A DNA stretch of 64,000 nucleotides from Isosphaeraceae bacterium EP7 (GTDB taxonomy: Bacteria; Planctomycetota; Planctomycetia; Isosphaerales; Isosphaeraceae): NCBI GenBank assembly GCA_038400315.1, contig CP151667.1:2429174-2493173 (forward strand). Reading direction: 5' to 3'. Within the stretch, counting starts at the first letter, position 1. Each line of letters starts with the position of its first letter. This document shows positions 57,419 to 64,000 of the stretch, piece after piece. The notes beneath the pieces were generated by a model that did not search any database, had not been told where the DNA came from, and saw only the letters and a list, made by a program, of their open reading frames with translations. Both the position numbers and the translations under genes were made by a program.

Positions 57419-58839
57419 TGCGTCCGAAACTTGTCATCATCGGCAACGGCCTGGCAACCGGCCGGCTCCTCGATGGCCTGATGGCTCGCGGCGGGGTCGA
57501 GGCATTCGACATCCATGTCTACGGCGAAGAGCCACACGGGCTCTATAACCGGATCTTGATCGGCCGGCTCCTCGGTGGGGGAACCGTCGACGAGATCACG
57601 TTGAAGCCCGTCGACTGGTACGCCGAGAACGGGATCACGTTCCACTGCGGAGTCCTCATCGATCGACTTGACACCGTGGCGAAGGTGGCGATCACGAGCG
57701 ACGGTACGATTCAGCCCTACGACCGGGCGGTCTTCGCCACGGGCAGTCGCGCATTCATCCCGCCGCTGGTCGGCCTGCTCGGCGAAGATGGTCGTCCGAA
57801 GGCCGGTGTCCTCGTCTTCCGCACACTCGACGATGGGCACCGTATCCGCGATCGGGCCAGAGCCGGTCAGCATGCGGTCGTCCTGGGTGGTGGCCTCCTC
57901 GGACTCGAGGCCGCCAAGTCGCTGAGCGACCTCGGGATGCAGGTTTCCGTGATTCAACGTTCCGATACGCTGATGGACCAGCAGGTTGACGAGGTCGGCG
58001 GACTTTTCCTTAGAAAGTCGATCGAGCAACTCGGAATCGGTGTCATCCCGGGCGTCAAAGAGATCGGCATTGTTGGATCCGAGCAGGTCGAGGGGGTGAC
58101 GCTCGGCGATGGCCGAACCCTGACGGCCAACCTCCTCGTCCTCGCCTGCGGCATTCGCCCGAGGATCGACTCCGCCGCGGCTTCCGGGCTGACTCTCGGC
58201 CGGGGAATCCTCGTCGATGACCACCTGGGCACTTCGGCCCGAGGCGTCTACGCCGTCGGTGAGTGCGCCGAGCACGACGGGCAGGTCTATGGCATCGTCG
58301 AGCCAATCTGGCAGCAGTGTGACGTCCTCGCTGACTTGATCACGGGGGCCGACCCGGGCGCTCGCTATCTCGGTTCGAAGCCGTACACCCGACTCAAAGT
58401 CGCGGGTGTCGGCGTCGCCAGCATGGGGCTTGTCCGCCCCTCAGAGGAAGACGATGAGGTGATCCAGATCATTGAGGAGCGATCGGGGACCTATCGGAAA
58501 CTCATCATCCGACACGATCGCCTGGTCGGTGCCGTCCTGATCGGCGAGACCGGCGCCTCACCCGATCTCGCCCGATGGCTCGATCGGGGAGATCCGCTGC
58601 CTGCCAATCGGATCGACGTCCTCTGCTCGGGAGGATCCTACTCCTCGGCCCCCGACCCGGAAGTCTGCAATTGCCACCATGTCCGCGAGTCAACCATCGT
58701 GGCCTCAATCCGTGGCGGGAAGACGACCGTTGGGCAGGTCTCCGACTCCACCCGCGCCGGGACCGGCTGCGGCTCGTGTCGCGTCCAGATCACGAGGCTA
58801 CTCGGCACGCATGCCCCGACCGACGCCGCCTTGGCCTAG
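57418..58839 (+). CDS. FAD-dependent reductase with C-terminal BFD [2Fe-2S] domain (NirB N-terminal type)
   Basis: 473 residues; the ATG at 57418 overlaps the nasA stop (TGATG). The FAD Rossmann motif is VIIGNGLATGRLLDGL, then YGEEPHGLYNRILIGRLLGG and ATGSRAFIPPL. The NAD-binding motif is AVVLGGGLLGLEAAKSLSDL. GRGILVDDHLGTSARGVYAV and GECAEHDG complete the fold. The C-terminal BFD domain has VCNCHHVRESTIVASI and TGCGSCRVQITRLL (C-x-C and C-x2-C). Such proteins correspond to the first part of NADH-dependent NirB, or to NasB-type nitrate reductase electron-transfer subunits. An NADH:NasA reductase role is most likely. Confidence 0.9.
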   Translation: MRPKLVIIGNGLATGRLLDGLMARGGVEAFDIHVYGEEPHGLYNRILIGRLLGGGTVDEITLKPVDWYAENGITFHCGVLIDRLDTVAKVAITSDGTIQPYDRAVFATGSRAFIPPLVGLLGEDGRPKAGVLVFRTLDDGHRIRDRARAGQHAVVLGGGLLGLEAAKSLSDLGMQVSVIQRSDTLMDQQVDEVGGLFLRKSIEQLGIGVIPGVKEIGIVGSEQVEGVTLGDGRTLTANLLVLACGIRPRIDSAAASGLTLGRGILVDDHLGTSARGVYAVGECAEHDGQVYGIVEPIWQQCDVLADLITGADPGARYLGSKPYTRLKVAGVGVASMGLVRPSEEDDEVIQIIEERSGTYRKLIIRHDRLVGAVLIGETGASPDLARWLDRGDPLPANRIDVLCSGGSYSSAPDPEVCNCHHVRESTIVASIRGGKTTVGQVSDSTRAGTGCGSCRVQITRLLGTHAPTDAALA

Positions 58840-58878
58840 GCAGCCCCCGCGAATCCGTAACTCTTCGATGAGGTGACC

Positions 58879-60222
58879 ATGGCTGCCGTAGTCCCCCGGA
58901 CACCCAGCACCGCACTCGGCGCCGAGCCCGCCGGCCCTCGGCTCCGCGTCCTCTGGACGTCGACTTGGGCCTTCACTGCCCTGTTCGCCGCCTGGCTCAT
59001 GCTTGGCATCCTCGGGCTCGAGATCAAGAAAGACGTCGGGCTGATGCTCGGTGTGACCCCATCCGGGGCCAACCCGGCCGCGATCAAGACGGCGGTCGAG
59101 TCGAGATATGAAATTCTCCTCGCGGTCTCCATTCTAGCTGGTGCGCTCCCTCGGCTGACATTCGGCCTGTGGGCCGACAGGTACGGAGGCCGGACCGTCA
59201 TGACGGCCCTCCTGGTTTTCTGCGCCGTGGCGACCTATATGCTTGGACAGGTGTCGAGTTATCCTCAATTAATCCTCTGCGCCGCCCTGTTCGGCCTCGC
59301 GGGAAACTCGTTCACCGTCGGCATCTCGTGGAACAATGCCTGGTTCCCGGATCGACAGAAGGGGTTCGCGCTCGGCATGTTCGGCGCAGGGAATGTTGGT
59401 GCCTCGGGGACTAAGCTGATGGTCATCCTAGTCCCCTCGATCCTGACGCTGGTGCCCGCCGCGGGCTATCTTGGCGGCCTGATCCCTGGCGGCTGGCGGT
59501 TCATCCCCACGATCTACTCCGCGATCCTGCTGACGACGGCCGCGCTCGTCTGGGCCATCTGCCCCAGCCCCGACCGCATGCCGGCGGCGGGAAAGTCGCT
59601 GGTCGAGTTGCTCGCGCCGCTACGGTTCATGCGTGTCTGGCGATTCGGCCTCTATTACGTCGTCGTGTTTGGCGCCTACGTCGCCCTCTCGGCCTGGTTG
59701 CCCAACTACTACAAAAATACCTACGGCGTCGATCTCCGGACTGCCGCACTTCTGACCGCCCTCTACATCTTCCCGGCTAGCCTGCTCCGCCCCCTGGGAG
59801 GCTACCTCTCCGATCGATACGGCCCGAGGCTCATCACCTATGCCGTCTTCCTGACGATGACCGTCGCGCTGATTCCCATCTGCCTTCCCTCGCGAATCCT
59901 GACTCTGGGCGTCGCCGGCTTCACAACGCTCATGATCATCATCGCGGCCGCGATGGGGATCGGGAAAGCGTCGGTCTATAAGTACATCCCGAACTATTAC
60001 CCCGACTCGGTCGGCGTGGTCGGCGGCCTAGTCGGTGCAATCGGTGCCCTCGGCGGATTCGTACTGCCGCCGGCATTCGGCATGCTAGGACGCCTGTCGG
60101 GCAGCCCCCAGTCGGCGTTCTGTGCCCTCCTCGCCATCACCACCTTGAGCCTCGCCTGGCTGCATCTTGCCGTCATTTCATCAAAGAACCCAAGTTCTTT
60201 TGTGTTATTGATGTTCAGGTAG
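58879..60222 (+). CDS. narK: NarK-type nitrate/nitrite MFS transporter with an IS-supplied C-terminus
   Basis: 447 residues from ATG 58879, chosen because AGGTG sits directly upstream. About 12 membrane segments. Signatures: RLTFGLWADRYGGRTVMTAL, a first nitrate signature GNSFTVGISWNNAWFPDRQK with GFALGMFGAGNVGASG, and a second at GIGKASVYKYIPNYYPDSVG with VVGGLVGAIGALGGFVLPP. It imports nitrate. The IS630-G target TA (60206-60207) lies in the reading frame. The last codons after VLL (MFR and the stop TAG 60220-60222) therefore belong to the IS end. The membrane part is complete; only a short tail was replaced. Confidence 0.92.
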   Translation: MAAVVPRTPSTALGAEPAGPRLRVLWTSTWAFTALFAAWLMLGILGLEIKKDVGLMLGVTPSGANPAAIKTAVESRYEILLAVSILAGALPRLTFGLWADRYGGRTVMTALLVFCAVATYMLGQVSSYPQLILCAALFGLAGNSFTVGISWNNAWFPDRQKGFALGMFGAGNVGASGTKLMVILVPSILTLVPAAGYLGGLIPGGWRFIPTIYSAILLTTAALVWAICPSPDRMPAAGKSLVELLAPLRFMRVWRFGLYYVVVFGAYVALSAWLPNYYKNTYGVDLRTAALLTALYIFPASLLRPLGGYLSDRYGPRLITYAVFLTMTVALIPICLPSRILTLGVAGFTTLMIIIAAAMGIGKASVYKYIPNYYPDSVGVVGGLVGAIGALGGFVLPPAFGMLGRLSGSPQSAFCALLAITTLSLAWLHLAVISSKNPSSFVLLMFR

Positions 60223-61316
60223 CCCGGTACTTGTCACGCCCGTCGGATCGACTGTCGCATTCGGGGATGAAACCCCGGGGATCCGCCGCCGAACTGGAAG
60301 CCCGACGCCGACTGGCCGTCACCCGCGTCAACGAGGGCTGGAAGCAGAAGGATGTCGCCGCGTTCCTGGGCGTCTCGCTCAAGGCCGTCGGCAAGTGGAT
60401 GGCCGCCTATCGCGCCTCCGGCGACGGCGGCCTGGCGGGCAAACCCCACCCGGGGCCCAAGCCGAAGCGATCGGGCCGCCAAGAGGCGGTGGTCCTCTCC
60501 TGGCTGGCCGCCAGCCCCGAGGCCCTCGGCTTCAAGACCCGGCTCTGGACGACGCGGAGGCTGGCCGAGGTGATCGCCAAGCGGTACGGCGTCCGCTTCA
60601 ACTCCAACGACCTGGCCGCGTGGCTGACGGCACGCGGCCAGTCACCGCAGAAGCCCGCGGTGGTGGCGGTGGAACGCGACAACCCGGCCATCGCCCGCTG
60701 GGCCGCCGAGGACTGGCCGCGCCTGGAAAAAAAGCCCGGGACGAGCACGCCCACCTCGTCCTGATCGACGAGAGCGGGTTCTTCATCAACCCCACGGTGC
60801 GCCGGACCTGGGCCCCGGTGGGGCGGACGCCGGTGCTCACCGGGTTCGGCCGGCACCGCGACAAGGTCTCGACGATCGCCGCCATCAGCGTCGCCCCGGT
60901 CCGGCGGCGGGTGGGGCTCTACTGGCGGACCGACCCGGCGCATTCCATCGACGCGGCGGCAGTCGTGGCATTCCTGGGGGGCCTGCTGCGACACCTGCGG
61001 GGGCGGGTCATCGTGGTCTGGGATGGTGGGAGCAATCACAAGGGCCCGCTGATCCGGGCGTTCCTGTCCCGCTATCCTCGCCTGCATCAGGGGCGGCTGC
61101 CGGCCTACGCCCCGGACCTCAACCCGGTGGAGTTCATCTGGGGGCACCTGAAGCACGGCCTGATGGCCAACTTCGTGCCCACAGACGTGCACGACCTGGA
61201 TCGAGTCATCAACGGCCATCTGGAGCGACTCGGTGGCCAGCCGGCGATGATCCGGTCGCTGTGGAGGGGATCGAAACTCCCCCTCCTCGGCAAGAACCTG
61301 GCCACCTGATTGTCAA
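60208..61316 (+). mobile_element. IS630-family element (IS630-G), complete
   Basis: 1109 bases. The inverted ends are TTGATGTTCAGGTAGCCCGG (left) and TTGACAATCAGGTGGCCAGG (right, read inward), with TA on both sides (60206-60207 and 61317-61318). Inserted in the last codons of narK. Confidence 0.85.
60267..61309 (+). CDS. IS630-G transposase with canonical -1 slippery site
   Basis: Starts at ATG 60267 (MKPRGSAAELEARRRLAVTR). The helix-turn-helix is GWKQKDVAAFLGVSLKAVGK, then KTRLWTTRRLAEVIAKRYGV and FNSNDLAAWLTARGQSPQKP. The first frame stops at 60762-60764. The A7 run at 60727-60733 contains A-AAA-AAG in frame. A -1 slip continues as KKARDEHAHLVLIDESGFFI (Asp), RVIVVWDGGSNHKGPLI (Asp) and YAPDLNPVEFIWGHLKHGLM (Glu), ending GKNLAT. 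The fusion is about 347 residues, all motifs intact. Probably active. Confidence 0.88.
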
Positions 61317-61930
61317 TAGGGGTCGAGGCGGTGCGGCCAACGTTTGATTTCTGACATGCCCCCGAAAGGGTGGACAGTCTTATTCGAGAACTCGGATGCG
61401 GCAAGGCTCCCCTTAAATGTGCCCGATTCGCGAGGAAGTCAAGGTTCACCGAGGAGTAGTTCGTCTTCGCGCAGAGGAAGGCCAAGGCAGACCTAGGCGT
61501 CGAGAAGACGTGCCGCAAGCCGGGCGTGAGCTAGGCAGCTTACTTCCGCAGGAAGTTCGAATATCGCGAGCTCGGCACTACCGAGCCAAAACGGATGCGG
61601 CTCCTCGATGCGGAGAGCCAGAAGCTCAAGCAGCTGGTCGCCGACCTCTGCCTCGACAAGCAGATGCTGAAGGACGTCCTGGCAAAAATACCTGAACCCG
61701 CCGCGACGGAGAACGATCGTTGCTAACCTGACAGTCCGCTAAGGCGTCGGCATGCGGCGGACCTGGCAGCGGCCGGTTTCACCCACGCGAACCACGACGA
61801 TTAGCCTCCTCGCACGCCGCATGAGGATTTATTTCCGCGAGTTGGCGGCCGACTGCGTCCGATTCGGGGATCGTCGGCTCCACGTCCTACCGCTGCGCGA
61901 GGGCTGGGCTGTAAACATCGATCGCCTCTA

Positions 61931-63153
61931 GTAGATCGTCACTCTTGCTTCGTCGGGTCCGTTCCGCGAGCTTATCGGTCGGTGAACATGCGACATCCGG
62001 CGGGGAGTCCGTCATGGCCAAGAAGTATCGCGTGACGCTGGCGGCCGAGGAACGCGGCGAGCTGGAAGCCATGATCTCCCGTCGCAAGGCCGATGCCCGG
62101 AAGCTGGCCCACGCCCGGGTCCTGCTCCAGGCCGACGAGGCCGAGGGGGGCCCCGCCCGGACCGACCGGGAGGTCGCCTCGGCCCTCGACCTCAGCATCC
62201 GCACCGTCGAGCGGGTCCGCCAGCTATTCGTCGAGGAGGGGATCGACTCGGCCCTGATGCCCATGCCCACCAGGCGCGTCTATGCCCGCGTCCTCGACGG
62301 CGAGCAGGAGGCCCACCTGATCGCCCTGGCCTGCTCGGCGGCCCCGGGCGGCAAGAAGCGGTGGACCCTTCGCCTGCTGACCGATCGGGTCGTCGAGCTG
62401 GGCTACGCCGGCAAGGTCTCGCACGAGGCGGTGCGGCGGACGCTCCAGAAAACGAGCTGAAGCCCCACCTGCGGGCGATGTGGTGCATCCCGCCGAAGCA
62501 TTCGGCGGAATTCGTGCATCACATGGAGGACGTGCTGGAGGTCTACCACAGGCCGTATGACCCCCGACGGCCGGTGGTCGGCATGGACGAGTCGTTCAAG
62601 TAGTTGATCGGCGAGGTCCGCGAGCCGCTGGCGCCCGGGCCCGGGCAGATCGAGCGGTACGACAGCGTCTACACCCGCAACGGCGTGGCCAGCGTGTTCC
62701 TGGCCTTCGAGCCTCTGGGCGGATGGCGCGAGGCGAGGGTCACCGACAGCCGCACGCGGGCCGACTGGGCCCACTTCATCCGCGAGATGATCGACGGCCG
62801 GTACAAGGACGCCGAGCGGGTGGTCCTGATGATGGACCAGCTCAACACGCACTCGCCCGCGAGTTTGTATGAGGCGTTCCCGCCCGCGGAGGCGCGGCGG
62901 ATCGCCGACCGGCTGGAGATCCACCACACGCCGAAGCACGGCAGCTGGCTGAACATGGCCGAGATCGAGCTGTCGGCGCTGTCGCGTGACCTGCCCGATC
63001 GGATCGGCGATCGTTCGTCGATGGTGCGGCACGTCGGTGCCTGGAAGGGCCGCAGGAACGGGGCGGGGGTGAAGGCCGATGGCAATTCACGGCCGCCGAT
63101 GCGAGGACGAAGCTCCGCAAGCTCTACCCGTCAACCGACGCGTGACAGACCAC
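61931..63153 (+). mobile_element. IS630-family element (IS630-H)
   Basis: 1223 bases between TA at 61929-61930 and TA at 63154-63155. The ends are weakly inverted (GTAGATCGTCACTC and GTGGTCTGTCACGC). Removing it rejoins the IS3-C codons for RLYGLER across the TA. Confidence 0.78.
62014..63145 (+). pseudogene. IS630-H transposase, three lesions
   Basis: Starts at ATG 62014 (MAKKYRVTLAAEERGELEAM). Helix-turn-helix: TDREVASALDLSIRTVERVR. The frame changes at an AAAA run (62449-62452) from LQK to NELKPHLRAMWCIPPKHSAE; this may be a frameshift site or a lost A. MDESFK is then followed by TAG (62602-62604), where relatives have Gln. The catalytic part continues: VVLMMDQLNTHSPASLYEAF, IHHTPKHGSWLNMAEIELSA and LSRDLPDRIG. 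Near 63080 another shift is needed to reach WQFTAADARTKLRKLYPSTD and the stop TGA 63143-63145. Inactive. Confidence 0.8.
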
Positions 63154-63843
63154 TACGGCTTGGAGCGATTGGCGTTGCTGGGCGAGAACCCGGAACGCCT
63201 AGTGCGCTCTTGTCATCGCGACGACCGGCCTGCAGTCGGGGGGTTGAGCCAGGTTTGGGCCCTGGACTTCCTGAGCGACACACTCGCGGACGGGCGCAAA
63301 CTCCGAGTGTTGACCGTGATCGACCCGTTCCATCCGCAAGTGCCTGGCGATCCGAGACGACCGTCGGTTTAGCTCGGTACAGGTCGCCGAGTTCCTGGCG
63401 GAGGTCGGGGACGATCGGGAGACTCCAAGGGGAGGGTCGAGTCCTGGAGCGTCGATGGCAATGAACGACGTCCCACCACAGCCTTTGGCGACCTGCCTTC
63501 AGGGAGTTCGGATCGATGAATAGCGTCATGAATTCCGCTTCGTCGGGCCGAGAAGCTCTCGTTCAGCCGAGCCAACTTCCCGAGGCAGGTCAGAGGAAGT
63601 CGGTGGCACGTCAAGAACCACCTCCATTCAGTTGCAAAATCCCGCCGGCCACGGGACGATGATCTTCAAGAGGCTGTGAATGCGAACGAGGTAAAGCCCG
63701 TCGTCGGCTCTGTGATGGGAGTGGGCACGGTCGGGGACGGAGGGATTGCACTCCCTCCAATCCTCCAGATCTAATGGCCGCACTCCGCGGGCACCCACTC
63801 TCCCTGGGTTACATTGCATATCCGCCTCCCCGGAGTGCCCGCA

Positions 63844-64000
63844 ATGAAACGGCGAGACTTCCTGGCCTCGGTCGCCACGGCGGCCGCCCCGCTAATCGCT
63901 ACCCCCCGGCCGGGCCTGTGCGTGGACTCGGAGCCCGACTCGCGTACGTTCGCCACGCCGGCAGAGGCCGCCAAGTCACCCCCCGAGATGCTGGCCTATG
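63844..64000 (+). CDS. Tat-exported protein, 5' part only (possibly selenium-binding/methanethiol-oxidase-like)
   Basis: Starts at ATG 63844 and is open to the window edge (52 codons). MKRRDFLASVATAAAPLIAT is a clear twin-arginine signal. The following FATPAEAAKSPPEMLAY recalls the start of SBP56-type selenium-binding/methanethiol oxidase proteins, but too little is visible for more than a weak guess. 63593-63843 shows no gene. Confidence 0.75.
   Translation, partial: MKRRDFLASVATAAAPLIATPRPGLCVDSEPDSRTFATPAEAAKSPPEMLAY

Larger units (their letters stand above)
61425..63580 (+). pseudogene. IS3-C orfA/orfB remnants
   Basis: orfA (61425-61700): RKSRFTEE then TAG, FVFAQRKAKADLGVEKTCRK, PGVS then TAG, AAYFRRKFEYRELGTTEPKR and QLVADLCLDKQMLKDVLAKI; both stops replace Gln. 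The slippery run is reduced to A5. orfB pieces: RLHVLPLREGWAVNIDRL up to the IS630-H insertion (61930). After it come GLERLALLGENPERLVRSCH, RDDRPAVGGLSQVWALDFLS, TLADGRKLRVLTVIDPF, VQVAEFLAEVGDDR and RVESWSVDGNERRP, with stops and frame changes. Confidence 0.75.
61352..63592 (+). mobile_element. Decayed IS3 element (IS3-C), split by IS630-H
   Basis: The left end TGACATGCCCCCGAAA (61352) and the right end, inverted TGACCTGCCTCGGGAAG (to 63592), match the IS3-A tips. About 1.0 kb of IS3 sequence remains around the IS630-H insertion. Confidence 0.75.

Noticed and set aside
63745-63770. Short inverted repeat GGAGGG/CCCTCC as a terminator
   Set aside because: Six base pairs with an 8-base loop, no T-tract and no gene clearly ending beside it.

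Overview
The window comes from a high-GC member of the Planctomycetota, most likely an Isosphaera/Gemmata-type lineage. This is inferred from several families largely typical of that phylum: PSCyt1/PSD1 cytochrome-like proteins, four DUF1501 Tat-exported proteins plus one wreck, a DUF1559 H-X9-DG pseudopilin, and exported Gfo/Idh/MocA oxidoreductases.

Layout. 1-3.3 kb: a PSCyt1-type gene running off the left edge, an SMP-30-like protein and a RidA-family protein. 3.6-7.1 kb: an IS630 element broken by an IS110 element and by a second IS630 element. 7.3-19 kb: an unknown protein with an internal duplication, an exported sugar-isomerase-like protein, a four-gene DUF1501/oxidoreductase cluster, a DUF1501 wreck, a two-hydrolase fusion and an exported 2-hydroxyacid dehydrogenase. 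19.1-26.3 kb: a decayed planctomycete gene, then IS5, IS701 and IS630 elements joined end to end, then a 1.7-kb element between two beheaded IS630 copies. 26.8-28.4 kb: another exported oxidoreductase. 29.0-42.3 kb: a single-strand unit (LacI regulator, lipoprotein, DUF1559, PSD1, DUF1501, MFS transporter, ceramidase-like, aminomutase-like, galactonate-dehydratase-like) with a promoter, a LacI-type operator and a terminal hairpin. 42.8-46.9 kb: an IS3 element and the sulfate-activation genes cysD and cysNC. 47.3-51.4 kb: an old transposase gene split by an IS630 that is itself split by an IS3, plus an adjoining IS5. 51.8-60.2 kb: an assimilatory nitrate operon (nirA, flavin reductase, nasA, FAD/BFD reductase, narK). 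60.2-63.6 kb: an intact IS630 that ends narK, then a decayed IS3 split by another IS630. 63.8-64 kb: the start of a Tat-exported protein.

How it works together. The nas operon imports nitrate (NarK), reduces it to nitrite (NasA) and then to ammonia (NirA), with two flavoproteins as candidate electron donors. CysD and CysNC make APS/PAPS from sulfate. The 29-42 kb unit looks like a regulated catabolic operon: outer PSD1/DUF1501 proteins, an importer, a hydrolase, an aminotransferase-fold enzyme and a sugar-acid dehydratase. It is the best candidate here for an undescribed system.

About 19 insertion sequences or remnants fill the spaces between these modules. Most inserted into other insertion sequences, many appear to use A-tract -1 frameshifting, and many have their transposase stop codon inside or across the terminal repeat or target site. 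No CRISPR array, tRNA or rRNA gene was recognised by eye.
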